64,000 nt of DNA from Dermacentor variabilis. Lineage: Eukaryota > Arthropoda > Arachnida > Ixodida > Ixodidae. The stretch's first letter is position 1. Every line of letters starts with the position of its first letter. The stretch lies in NCBI RefSeq assembly GCF_050947875.1, contig NC_134570.1:108573122-108637121 (forward strand), written 5' to 3'. This document shows positions 23,501-32,842 of this stretch, piece by piece. The notes under the pieces were generated by a model. That model was given only the letters and a program-made list of their open reading frames with translations. It did no database searches and was not told where the DNA came from. The translations under genes and the position numbers were made by a program.

Positions 23501-24808
23501 TTGGCTGTGACTACACGACTTATTGCAGCATTTCCAGCCGTGCTGCCAGATTTTCCACTTCATGAGCCATATAATGCAAACTTCCTTTGCAGCTGCCACA
23601 CCTCTGACATTGTGTGTGCAAATCATGTCTCAGTTGTTGTTATACATTTGTTCTATAAAAAACATTGAAGGATCGTGGAGATGTTCTAATAATCAAGCAG
23701 GTCCAAAAATTTGGTTGTTGACTGTAATGAAACTCATCTTCAGATTGTCTTGGCTTTGAGCTATGTAAATGGCATGCAATTTGCTCACCAAAATTGAGGC
23801 TGTTGATCGTTCATGTTTTCACATTTATACTTGTTTGTTTGAAACACTTAAAAATTCTGAATACCGAAATTCGAGTGAAAGCAATTACGAAATAAAATAA
23901 TACATTCGAACCTCATTATAACAAATCTGCAGAAAGAGCCAAAATTACTTCTTTGCATGCATCAGTGCCCTTTTCTATAGTATATGCCCAGTGGTGTGCA
24001 CAACTTTAAACATGCAAAAATACAGCTTTGCAGCCTTCTGAACCACTATGCGGCCACATATGAGATTAAATTTTAATAAAACTATGGCAAAAGAATATTC
24101 AGCCTGTGCAACGACTTCTTAGTGCCTGACGCGATGGCCTTTACAATGGTGGCCTTCTGTTCTTATATGATGGTCTTTCCACCTGGCTTGTTCATGTAGG
24201 CTGTGTTCCAGTACTCTCTGCACTTTGTGTGCTTTTCTCAACTTTTTCTTGTCGCCGTTAGGTGGCGTCACGTTTCAGTAGCATCTTCCATACATCTTCC
24301 AGACAGTTCAAAACGCATTTCGTTACATGACCTCGAAGCTGTCTCCTTAACTGCCTACGTAGACTGTCTTCGATGCTTTACAGCGCATAAGCTTGGTGAG
24401 TCATTGCGACGGGCTGAAAAGACAACTGCTGTTTCATTCCGATATCAAAAGTTTGCGAAGTTTCACATGTGCAGTGTCGGCTCGTTGTGTGTCAAGTGTC
24501 ACGTAACATGTTCGCAATATTGATGTTTTCGGCAGCCCAGAATTGGAACACCCCCCATTGTCTTGAATTCGGCAAAACAGCAGTCGGCAACACTGCCAAG
24601 GGGGGTACCATCTGCGAGGGAGATAGCAAATTTTTCTTTCAATTCCAGTCATGCTTGCATTTTGGCTTGTCTGTTTTCAGCAATTGCCCTGGCCATTGCT
24701 CGTGATGGCAGCAGTGGAGGTGTCGTACGGCTAGGAGTGATCACCAAGGACGGAGTGGAGCGCATGGTTCTCACAGGAGAGGAGATTCCGCAGTTTTACC
24801 AGGGATGA
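8430..24808 (+). CDS. PSMB6: 20S proteasome subunit beta-1 (caspase-like), six exons
   Basis: The coding exons are 8430-8555, 8750-8817, 9923-10054, 19904-20033, 20536-20680 and 24681-24808. All introns are GT-AG, and the sum of 729 nt gives 242 residues and a TGA. The precursor has a 42-residue propeptide ending in Gly, then the catalytic Thr1 (codon 8750-8752). In mature numbering, Asp17, Arg19 and Lys33 are present, as are the GGSGS loop and RDGSSGG (equivalents of Asp166/Ser169, shifted by one). Arg45 in the S1 pocket marks the caspase-like beta-1 subunit and separates it from beta-2 and beta-5. The mature chain is 200 residues, normal for the family. The start at 8430 was chosen for its A-rich Kozak context; in-frame ATGs at 8397 and about 8484 are alternatives. 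Intron 3 (9.85 kb) and intron 5 (4.0 kb) are full of mobile DNA. Confidence 0.97.
8750..8817 (+). CDS. PSMB6: PSMB6 exon 2 (Thr1, Asp17)
   Basis: It begins with the catalytic Thr1 codon after a TTTCAG acceptor and reads [20 protein letters not shown]. The donor GTACGG is weak, and the last Gly codon is split. Confidence 0.96.
9923..10054 (+). CDS. PSMB6: PSMB6 exon 3 (Lys33, Arg45)
   Basis: It reads [30 protein letters not shown]. It carries Lys33, the general base region, and Arg45 of the S1 pocket. The donor GTGAGT splits a Glu codon. Confidence 0.96.
10055..11184. other. PSMB6 intron 3, first part
   Basis: Unique-looking AT-rich intron sequence. I see no gene or bounded repeat. Confidence 0.4.
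11185..11941 (+). mobile_element. pogo/Tigger-type DNA transposon remnant
   Basis: Imperfect terminal inverted repeats (CTGTATATTCTCGTGTATAAG at the left; reversed CCATATAAACTCGTGTGTAAG at the right) are flanked by TA on both sides. The inside encodes on the + strand the C-terminal part of a CENP-B/Tigger-like DDE transposase ([29 protein letters not shown], then ISNAMDS), with an in-frame stop at 11562-11564. The N-terminal DNA-binding half is missing, so this is an internally deleted, dead copy. It is in the same sense as the host gene. Confidence 0.85.
11942..14200. other. PSMB6 intron 3, middle part
   Basis: It contains a C-run at 13175-13185 and scattered low-complexity sequence. No gene is recognised. 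The 89-codon frame at 13579-13848 has no family resemblance. Confidence 0.35.
14200..15830. repeat. composite dispersed repeat (partner segment at 36391-37390, inverted)
   Basis: The block around 15395-15560 reappears in reverse complement at 36391-36459 plus 37247-37390, so it is a repeat. The neighbouring sequence (GC-rich 5' part near 14390, T-run at 14783-14804, GC-rich part near 15060) looks like the rest of a large non-coding element. Its true ends are not defined, and class II origin is only a guess. Confidence 0.5.
16685..17247 (-). repeat. 3' LTR of the old LTR element
   Basis: In reverse orientation it carries the same ordered motifs as the young LTR. They include the GCTCTTGGG..AAACGAC block and a reversed AATAAA (TTTATT at 16754-16759). 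It ends CCCCACA before the polypurine tract. Confidence 0.85.
18349..18772 (+). mobile_element. solo LTR with ATAT target duplication, copy 1
   Basis: The segment starts TGACAC and ends CATGACA, with ATAT immediately on both sides (18345-18348 and 18773-18776). It has LTR architecture: a TATAAAAG box near 18596 and AATAAAA near 18709. It matches 47032-47450 over its full length. No internal region or partner LTR exists here, so it is a solo LTR left by recombination. The target was the older LTR element, so this insertion is younger. It is in sense orientation in PSMB6 intron 3, so its promoter and polyadenylation signal could act on the host transcript (inference). Confidence 0.9.
18989..19531 (-). 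repeat. 5' LTR of the old LTR element
   Basis: It aligns block by block with 16685-17247, including the shared end ..GAGCATCCCCRCA. The two LTRs differ heavily by substitutions and small indels, which indicates an old insertion. The exact inner edge is uncertain by a few bases. Confidence 0.8.
19904..20033 (+). CDS. PSMB6: PSMB6 exon 4
   Basis: It reads [35 protein letters not shown], residues 68-110 of the mature chain. The acceptor is CCACAG and the donor GTAAGA. The 9.85-kb gap to exon 3 is the longest intron of the gene. Confidence 0.96.
20536..20680 (+). CDS. PSMB6: PSMB6 exon 5 (GGSGS loop)
   Basis: It reads [42 protein letters not shown]. The acceptor is TCCAG and the donor GTAAGT. 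A TIR transposon starts only 45 bp past the exon end. Confidence 0.96.
20725..21417. mobile_element. non-autonomous TIR transposon in PSMB6 intron 5
   Basis: The ends are inverted repeats of at least 25 bp (left GAGAGCTTTAGAATAGGGGC.., right its reverse complement). Each is followed inward by further GGGGCCCCAA palindromes. No coding capacity is seen. The superfamily is unresolved because the target duplication is not clear. Confidence 0.8.
21540..22137. repeat. dispersed repeat with a 78-bp tandem array, copy 1
   Basis: A leader block (GGTGCCTTTCCACTCT..GGATGACCAG) is followed by about five to six units of 78 bp, recognised by GGAGTGCTTAA at 21682, 21761, 21839, 21917 and 21995. An end block finishes AGCTTCGCTGTAAAAA. 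The same leader and end occur at 38325-38781 with fewer units. The period is 26 codons, so both strands stay open and give artefactual repeat proteins. Confidence 0.88.
22138..24680. other. PSMB6 intron 5, last part
   Basis: No gene is recognised. TACATTCGAACCTCATTATAAC near 23903 resembles the end of a Tigger-type element, but no second end was found. The segment near 22360-22430 resembles 34930-35040. Confidence 0.35.
24681..24808 (+). CDS. PSMB6: PSMB6 exon 6 (C-terminus and stop)
   Basis: After a TTTTCAG acceptor it reads [37 protein letters not shown] and stops at 24806-24808. The Thr codon before it is split across the intron. Confidence 0.97.
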
Positions 24809-24848
24809 GCTACCCCTTTTCTTTGGATCTGCTGCTCTCGTGGAGTTC

Positions 24849-24854
24849 AATAAA
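24849..24854 (+). terminator. PSMB6 polyadenylation signal
   Basis: AATAAA lies 40 bp after the stop codon and is followed by a GT-rich stretch (CCTGTTGTGCTGG). A second AATAAA near 24988 could give a longer 3' UTR. Confidence 0.75.
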
Positions 24855-25818
24855 CCTGTTGTGCTGGCCATCGTTTTGACTCCTGAGCAAGCATTTTTGC
24901 AAGCTTAAAATTTCCGGTTCAGAGTCACTCCTCGTCTTCACACCTACACTCACAGACAGCCCGGCCATTGAGTAAGAGTCATCCCAAAATAAAGATTTCT
25001 TTATCATTTTTCCCAGACAATTTGCATTACCAGAGGCTTTGTGTATGTGCAGACTTCACTTCTGTATTATTGTGCTAGGTAACGTGCAAATCCTATGCAC
25101 AGCTGCCAATGTCCCATGGTGTGCTTTACAACCATCGTACAGACTCGTGTAAGGACCACACTTCTTTTTCAGAATTTTGACATGGAGCGGCCCTTGCACG
25201 GAACCAAACCTTTTAGTCATAATGGTGTCGGCGCAGCAGGCGACTTGTGCACAAACCGGATTCATTGCATTAGAGTGGAGCTCTTGCCATCTAGTAATGG
25301 CGTGCGGAAGTACGCAGCATGCAAAAATTTACCAACTTGTGTGTGGCATCGGGGCACCAAATGCGATTGCTTCTCCTGGAAATTTGTTTTTCCAAATTTT
25401 AAGCTGCCAAGTTGGGGGTGTGTCCCTTGCGCGAGTCTATACAGAACGCAAATCCTGTGTATGGAGCACTGGCGGCAAAACTACATCAGTGCAGACCCAG
25501 CCATCATGAGCAGTAATGTTGAGATAATCTGTCAACCTCAACTAGCAAACTTGTGCGTTCGCTTACCTCAGAAAACAGATCTGCAGACAGTATCAGCTTT
25601 CACCTCGCTTTAGCTGCATAACAGCTTGTGCTCCCTGACTGCATGGGTAATTTCATTGTATATATCTTATGGGACCATGGGAATACGTTTAAACGAACAA
25701 GATGAATAGTGCGAGTGTTGTGGTACATTCGGCTGGTCCCTACTGCGCTCCAACTCGAATTGCACCATTGCGGAGCGTGCTGTTGCGGTCAGTTGGTGTG
25801 TGGTAAGCAAGAGAACTA
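24855..25818. other. intergenic sequence after PSMB6
   Basis: The + frame at 25095-25613 stays open for 172 codons and overlaps a second open frame, but neither resembles a known protein. I leave it uncalled. Confidence 0.3.
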
Positions 25819-26827
25819 CCGTATTTACTTGATTGTAACGCACACCTGTTTTTCGCAACCAAAAAAAGGAGAAAAAGCTCTTGATTGTATTGCGCACCTG
25901 TGTGCCGTGACCTCAAAAAAAAAGAGTCATTTAGAGTACCGCGCACCTCATTCTTTCGTACAGAAATACAACTTTCTCTCATTTGAAAAAAAAACAGATT
26001 TACTCCCAATGCTCTAAAGTTGCGATAAATAAGAAAAGTTGCAGTTTCGCCCGAAAGGCGAAGCATCGATTACGACAGCAAATTAGTGGACAGCTATACA
26101 AAAAGTAAGGATAGTAGTTTTATTGGCCATATGAACTTTTAAACTTTCACTTACTAGCTAAATTAACAAGCTTGGTGTCATGCGCACATAAGCAAACGTG
26201 AACACGTCTCGCTCAAAGACCGTGGAAACTCTTTATCAAAACGCTGGAGCGAGGGAATTGACCTTTGTGCAGCCTCTCGCCTCAACGCGAACTAAGCCAC
26301 GAGAACACAGGGCAGTGCGCCTAGATGCGTAGACTTTTGTCTCCGCCGCAGATCGCTTTCAAGATAGGGACTGTGCGGCCGCGCCGTACGTAGCAGCCGC
26401 CGGTGTAGAACGTCTCTCCTGTTTGCGCCAGTCCCACATGCAAGTTTCGGGAACTCCGAATTCCTGTGATGCGGCCCGATTTCCGTCCATCTCCACACAC
26501 GTGATCGCTTTCCTTTTAATTGCGGCATCGTGATGAACTTGGCATGTCATTGCAGTCGGTACTTCCATGCCGATAGGGCAAGCAGAAAACGGGAAGATGG
26601 ACGGTGCACTAACTTAAGCCAAAGGGAGCATTGCCTAAGCACTCGTACTGCAGCACATGGAGAAAGCTACGGCAGCTTGGCTCGAAGCATGTGCGAGGCA
26701 GCCATTTTGAAATGCCAGGGGCAATATGGTAACGCAGATTTAGGGTTGTACTCGATTCTAACGCACACGCAATTTTTGGACCCGTATTATCGGAAAATAA
26801 GTGCACGTTAGATTCGAGTAAATACGG
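25819..26827 (-). mobile_element. pogo-type transposon with only the DNA-binding domain left
   Basis: TIRs start CCGTATTTACTYGATTSTAACG and are flanked by TA at 25817-25818 and 26828-26829. On the - strand, 26568-26359 encodes a psq/CENP-B type helix-turn-helix (AAIKRKAITCVEMDGNRAA..EFGVPETCMWDWRKQ). The catalytic domain is missing, so the copy is non-autonomous. Its left half contains the dispersed repeat also seen at 4610-4905. Confidence 0.87.
26036..26312 (+). repeat. dispersed repeat, copy 2 (partner at 4610-4905)
   Basis: It keeps the order TTTCGCCCGAAAGGCGAAGC, ACTAGCTAAATTAACAAGC, and the CGCTGGAGCG.. / CTCAACGCG end. It lies inside the TA-flanked pogo-type element and so ties the orphan copy at 4610 to that transposon group. 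Confidence 0.75.
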
Positions 26828-28129
26828 TATTCTCATGGTTTGCCGGCGCCAGTGCATCAGGCTTCTAGTTTGTAGGCCATGTGCAGACTTCTGTGCAGCA
26901 CCACCAGATGGTGCAGCATTTCCAAAAAGAAGCGCGAGAGAGGAACCTGGATGCGTTTCTCAGCATTCACATGCACCAGCGCACCATAAATCTTTTTCAG
27001 TGATGCACAGGTTTTGCGGTAGTGCTGCTAGATGCCGCCAAATGTTATCGGGGAAGCACAAAAGAGAGTTCTGCTGCAGTACATGCCTAATACATAACCA
27101 GTTTCAGCAGTAGCAACACATTGTGTCACTATATTGATTTAATGCTAAATGCACTACCGTCGACATTCATGTGACGGGTTTTACGGATCTTTATTTGTAT
27201 AGATTGCCTTGCGGCATGTTTGAATGAAATTTGACACATCTGAATACATTTGTCGCAATAGCACATAACCACCACATATATGCTCTGGCAGGTTGGCCAG
27301 AGAGAGAGAAACTTTAATGGTACAAAAATGCACCAGTGTGCTCCCCGCAGGGAGGTCTCGGTCATGGGTGGAGCCCTCATTCCAGGACCGCGTGAGCCGT
27401 AGCCACCCGGCATGCTCTTTTGACCTGATAAAGCTGATCCCTAGAGTTTACACGGGACAGAACAGCTTCCCACTATTTTTCGTTCAGGTGTAGGTTACAC
27501 TGCACTGATTTTTTTAACTGGCATGCTCGTGCAGCATGGCCGGTTTATTGCAATCCACAACACCACCGCGGTTTGCAAGAATGGATGCACACCCAGTGGC
27601 AAAAATATAATTTAAAAAAAGCCATTGAATGTCGTGCCCTATTCCATTTGGAAATCTGTGTACTTTAGAGACACCGTACCTATCAGCTGACATTACATCT
27701 ACATACAGTGCCCAGTGACTCAAACGCAATATTCTGAGAACATGGTGACCAGCGCTTGTTACACCACCGTTGGGTGTCGGGAAAACGGAGCTGATGCACT
27801 GTGGCATGCGAAGAGGGCAAGAACATTTATGAGGAATGGTGACTGCATTCGACACCCCATCGCTCGCCACTGGTGCAACAAGTGCCAGCAACCACCTGCT
27901 TGGAGTGTTGCTTTTGAATTGCTGAGCACTGTATTGGTTTTATGTTGCTATTTAATGTTTGATTACACAAAACACATGCCTGTGATGGCACTGCGCTGCG
28001 AGTCAACATTCAGTGTTACATAAGCCAGGTTGATGGAGCTTACTTTTATTTTTATTTTTTTATCTTTAGAGAATACTGCAGGCCCATGCAGGAGGGGCTA
28101 CAGTACAATAGTAAAATCCAAGCAGGACA
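26828..28129. other. intergenic, with a non-LTR 3' fragment and an uncalled frame
   Basis: Besides the fragment at 27294-27440, a - strand frame at 27891-27514 stays open for 125 codons. I recognise no family in it. Confidence 0.3.
27294..27440 (-). mobile_element. 3' end of a non-LTR retrotransposon, reverse orientation
   Basis: The + strand begins with a GA run and AAACTTTAATG. This is the reverse complement of the CATTAAAGTTTCTCTCTC tail typical of tick I/LOA elements, also seen in outline at 7310-7340. A GC-rich untranslated block follows. Only the tail is present. Confidence 0.6.
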
Positions 28130-28135
28130 GTGATT

Positions 28136-28155
28136 ACACACACACACACACACAC
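28136..28155. repeat. (CA)n microsatellite, short
   Basis: About ten CA units followed by an A-run. Confidence 0.9.
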
Positions 28156-28159
28156 AAAA

Positions 28160-31100
28160 ACACAAGTACAACAATGTCATCACTTGAATACAAGGCCTAC
28201 GAATGGAAAAGAAAATGGTCCAGTTCGTTCACGAAATCCGGGGACAGAAAAATACTTTGGGGAAGACAATTCCATTCCGATAATGTTCGTGGGAAAAAAC
28301 TGTGCTTATATAAATTTGTTCTAGTAAACAACGGCGATAGAGAAAAATCATGTCTGTGGCATGTTCTCCTCGTTGAAATATGCTGGATGCAAGAAGGTAA
28401 CGTAAATTTGGTTTTCCCAGAAAGACAATTGTAAGAAACATGATGCGATTAAATTTTCTGCATGCTTGCAACGTTTGCATATTATTTTGTTTCATTATAA
28501 TGGAGGGACAATCTTGCTGTCAGTATTTTCCATAAGTGAATCTGACTGCATTATGCTGAACCAGTTCCCAGTTGGCTGACATCTTTTTTAGTGAAAGGGT
28601 CCCATATTATTGAGGCAAATTCTAATTTGGACCTAACGCAACTGTTATAAGCTGGAAGTTTGACTTTTATTATGCATATGACGTATAGCCATATAGTATC
28701 TGGCAATATACTGGCCCAGCAGGAGCAGCCACATCAAACCCAGATGTAGGCAAAGAAAGCGTCGCTTTAGATCCAGATAAAGCTATTCTTTGAATCTCTT
28801 GGTAAAATCTTGCCCTTTGCTACATGGATGGTGTAGGGCACACAAGTAATTGCCTATTGAGTAACGGTGCCTGAATAGTGAAATTTCCAAATTAAATGCA
28901 AATATTCAAGTAAAATGACTATTTAATCGAACATAGAATATTTTCTCATTTCTTACGCAACCTCAAATATTAAATTTGCATGAAGTCAGCACGGCAAAAA
29001 AGAAATGGGCTTGTACAGGTTGTCTCAACTATCCTGCACCAAGTCCTGAAAGAACAGATTATTATTCACAAGTAATAGCATGTGCATATTGTTTAGTGTC
29101 TTATTGAGAAACTGCAAAAAATGTTAAAATCCTTCACATCAAATTATGTAATCAAAAGCAATTATCTAACATTGTAATTGTTATTGTCAAGGTGTCAACT
29201 ATGTGTTTTTAGAGGATCGTAAGACAAGTCACAATGAGGTGTTTCCAGCAAGGTACACATGTCATGTTTACTTTTTTTCAGCATGCAGAGACAGCCCATG
29301 ACACGAAAAAAAAAAAGTTGGGAGGACGCTTAACCTTTGCCTTTAAGAGTGGAATGCGATAGCATTCAGAGACCCCCCGACTGCTTTTCATGCTTCCCGG
29401 CAAGTGTAGCTTGTGTAACGGTAACGTTTACCGGGAAACGCTGACGGCGAACGCTATGCACGAAGGCAAGCTCTCTCTTAGAAACGTAGCCTCTTGTGTG
29501 GGTTGATCTCCTGTTATCGTTTCGCACTTTTAATATATTTCAGTCTGAGAACGTGTATAAAAGATATGCGCTATGTGTTTTTTTTTTTTTTTTCATTACA
29601 TTTGTTTGTGGGCTGCCTTTCTCAGAATTCTGAGGAACAACTGCGAAGAATGAAAGACAAGGTATGAGCAACTTCGGTGATAGAAGAGTGGTTGAGTACG
29701 CGTGGTTTAAAATGATCTTTACGGAAAAGACGGTCGACACCGGATGCAGTTCACCGGATTTTCTGCGACATGGGACCTATAATGCTATCGCATTAGTACC
29801 ATGTGACTGCACCCCGTGTGCATGGGATAGCAGCACCATCAAACAGTCCCAATGGGAAAGCAAGTTGCTCAATTCACTCACCATTCAGGGCAGCACATTT
29901 CGTTGACTTTGATCTTGCCGGGAGCTGTTCACATGTTGTGGAAAGAACATGCGTGCTGCCATTACTGCAACTCGGCCCAGTAAAGGATAAACAGCTGGTT
30001 TTCGCTATGTGACAGCTTGATGGCACTGCAATCTCGTACACATCGGTGCACATTCACATGGTAGTTTTATCAGTTTGTGGGTTTTCTCTATTTGCTGGAA
30101 AAAGTAAACGAATGGTGTGTACACTGCTGGAAACAACTCACTTTGACTTGTCTTAATGATTCTCTAAACTGTTTCATTGACATCTTGGCAACTGAAACAA
30201 TTAAAAAGTTAATTATTTTTCATTGAATAATTGGATGTCAAGGACAAAACATTACAGGCAATTTCTCAACAAGACTCTCAAGAATATGCACTTCATCTTA
30301 TTCGCATAGAACGATCCGTGTTTATTTTAAAACTTGGCACATGATTGGCACGCCCTGTACATGGCACATGCATGTAATGCCGTACACAATTGCCTACATG
30401 TCTGGACAACCAACAAGCCTGTATGTGATAAACATCTGCTTTCAGTTATCTAGAGCACCATGGCATTTAGGGTAATGAAACAAGAGAACAGCCTTTTACC
30501 AAGTGAATGTAGTGTTCTCTTCACTGAAAGGAGAAAGGTGAGATGCCACAGCAACCACACATTGCTTTAAGGGATGCAAACATGCTGAAACTTGCCAAAT
30601 ATTAATGTTGAACAAATTCGCATAAAGTCTGCCTAAGGCAAGCCATTTTTTTTGAATGACCAGAAATTATTGAGCACAAGTTATCAGTCCCATGCATTTG
30701 CTGAGGAACTGGTGTCCCTACGCAACAGTGACAGCTATCCCCGCAGCAAAATCATTCGGAACAGTTGTCCCGTTGATCATTTTATCTTCCTGGAGACACA
30801 AAAAGTGCTTGTATCTCTTATATATTCAAAAGAACCAAATATTCGACAACTACAAATAGTGAATCAAGTAGCAGGGACTATTCAATTCATATTCAAAATT
30901 TAGAATATTCACACACCTCTACTGTTGAGCTAGCATGAGGAAGTGGGAAAGTGCTATAACCTGTAGCTTTAAAGACAGACCAAATGCCAATTCCTAGGGC
31001 CATTACACTTCATGTTTACTGATATGGTACTGTTTTTATTATTCCTTACATAAAGCTAACAAACTCTGCATCAAAATCAAAATTTTGAGCATGGTGTAAT

Positions 31101-31172
31101 GTCCCTCCTGCCTCAAAGCAACACCTGAGTGTATTACCAGCAACAACGGTTCACACAACAAACCGTTTGGAC
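28160..31172. other. intergenic AT-rich stretch
   Basis: No gene is recognised. Near 29290-29500 lies a block with TTACCGGGAAACGCTGACGG that also occurs, diverged, at 23349-23385, so it is probably a dispersed repeat with undefined ends. Confidence 0.35.
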
Positions 31173-31186
31173 AATAAAGTTCATCT

Positions 31187-31418
31187 ACCCACCATGGTTG
31201 CTCATTGGCTATGGTGTTGGACTGCTGAGCACTAGGTCGCAGGATCGAATCCTGGCCACAGCTGCCGCATTTCGATGGGGGCGAAATGCTAAAACACCGT
31301 GTACTTAGATTTAGGTGCACGTTAAAGAACCCCAGGTGGTCAAAATTTCCGGAGTCCTCCACTACGGCGTGCCTCATAATCAGAAAGTGGTTTTGGCACA
31401 TAAAGCCCCATAATTTTT
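31187..31418 (+). mobile_element. tRNA-derived SINE of the tick Ruka type
   Basis: The 232-bp insert has an internal RNA polymerase III promoter: an A box (TGGCTATGGTG, about 31207) and a B box (GGATCGAATCC, about 31243). A conserved body follows (TTTCGATGGGGGCGAAATGC, TTTAGGTGCACGTTAAAGAA, CCGGAGTCCTCCACTACGGC) and then a short AT tail. A perfect 14-bp duplication, AATAAAGTTCATCT, flanks it at 31173-31186 and 31419-31432. Ruka was described from Rhipicephalus appendiculatus; the match is from recall of its layout. The tidy duplication suggests a fairly recent insertion. Confidence 0.92.
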
Positions 31419-31432
31419 AATAAAGTTCATCT

Positions 31433-32272
31433 CTTTCTCCCAAGTTTGTGTAAAATCCTGTACGTAACACAGCTCGAAGAATGAAGGGATCTGAGGGACT
31501 TGATTCTCTTTTAGTTAGGACTATATACAAAGCAGAAATTGTTCCATATAGTTGCATGTACCACACAGTGTTGTTACTGACTTGAGCAAGTTGGATCTGC
31601 TTCCATGTATGCCCAATACCAAGGTGTTCTTTTGTCTTGCTCGACCCTGCACAACTTTAACAACTGACCAAGTGCTATTTAGCTAACCTTTCTCAGTGCT
31701 GTTGGTTCATAGTCCTCAAATTTTCATATTAATTTTATGCACTGCGTTTTATCATACAATAGCAACCAATTTCAACTTTGTGTATTGCCAACTACATTTA
31801 ACTAAACCAGAAATAATTAGTTGCGTGTATGAGTGTCTAGTCATTTTGCAAGTTTCACTGTTCGCACAGGTACAATCTCTCACTTTAACTTAGGAAATCA
31901 CATTCTTAGTGAACACGCGTTTCCACCCAGCTGGAGTTAACACCGCTGAGTATCTGCATATATTTTCCATAAAACTTATTCGTCCTATCAACGTCGAAGG
32001 TCATCGTGGTTATCGGTGTATGGCTGCGTATCCTGTGCGCCGACCCCGCGCTTGTTTAGCGTCCGACGACCTGCACCACATTTCGCACCCGAAATGGCCG
32101 GGTATGACAACACGAGTTCACAGGTTGCGATGCGGCAGTCAATGTTTGCGCAGCGCGGGCACAAAAATTGTAGGTAGAGAAATCACTGTCGTCGACGACA
32201 GCTGCGCAGAAAGATCCATTCCGGTTGCGCGTGTCGCAATTCAGAAACGGCAGGGCAACAGTGCGCCGCTAA
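31433..32272. other. intergenic, downstream of the intronless frame
   Basis: No gene or bounded repeat is visible. The AATAAA expected for a - strand transcript is not found close to 32273. Confidence 0.35.
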
Positions 32273-32842
32273 TTACGAGCACAACACGTCGCAGGCTTTG
32301 TCGAGAGGCGAACTCTCTATCAGTTCTCTTATGTCGTCCACTTTCTCTGCGACTAAGTCCATGAACTCGGGCGCACCACTGCTCTTCACAATGATACGCG
32401 TAGGATGCACCGCGAAGTCGTCGTACCACAGTTCCAGCCGAAGAACGCCGCTCTTCATTTCGACGCTGAGCGCCAGGTCCATCCTCACGAACGTGTAGCT
32501 GCCGGCGGTCTGCAGTTTGCGGTTGACTAGGTTCGACGCATGCTTGCGTTCGGTCTCTTCGATCTGCTGTCGGCGCAGTACGTACGCCTTGAGTCGCTTC
32601 GGCAGCTTTGCCAGGGCTTCCTCCAGAGATGACCTCAGGATGTCTTCCCATACTGCCCACCCGATGGCCAGTGGCAGGCGGGTCGCCCGGATTCTGTCGT
32701 GCTTGTCGATCGTGCACTCGAACTCGTAGCCGCCCATGTCGCACTTTACCTCCAACACGCCGTCTGAAAATGCACGCAGTCTCAAGCCATGTACCCGTAC
32801 CTCGGGGATATCCGGCTTCTTCAGCTGACTTGTGCTAGCCAT
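32273..32842 (-). CDS. intronless 189-residue protein of unknown function
   Basis: The frame runs from an ATG in good Kozak context (GGCATGG) to TAA without interruption. Its GC-rich third positions are unlike the AT-rich surroundings, so it is probably real coding sequence. Residues 1-75 look like alternating strands (VRVHGLRLRAFSDGVLEVKCDMGGYEFEC). Residues 75-110 are basic and helical (LAKLPKRLKAYVLRRQQIEETERKH). The end is beta-rich (YTFVRMDLALSVEMKSGVLRLELWYDDFAV) and closes with an acidic helix. No signal peptide or membrane segment is visible. I do not recognise the family. It may be a small alpha+beta domain or a retrocopy, but no poly-A tail or duplication is evident. Confidence 0.7.
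   Translation of the reverse strand: MASTSQLKKPDIPEVRVHGLRLRAFSDGVLEVKCDMGGYEFECTIDKHDRIRATRLPLAIGWAVWEDILRSSLEEALAKLPKRLKAYVLRRQQIEETERKHASNLVNRKLQTAGSYTFVRMDLALSVEMKSGVLRLELWYDDFAVHPTRIIVKSSGAPEFMDLVAEKVDDIRELIESSPLDKACDVLCS

Noticed and set aside
25095..25613. 172-codon + strand frame after PSMB6
   Set aside because: It overlaps another long frame, has no recognisable domain, and shows no codon bias. It may be chance in GC-balanced DNA.
27514..27891. 125-codon - strand frame
   Set aside because: It is open and has a start, but no family is recognisable and the + strand is also open across much of it.
31205..31260. tRNA gene suggested by A and B boxes
   Set aside because: The boxes belong to the SINE. 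No acceptor stem or cloverleaf is present.
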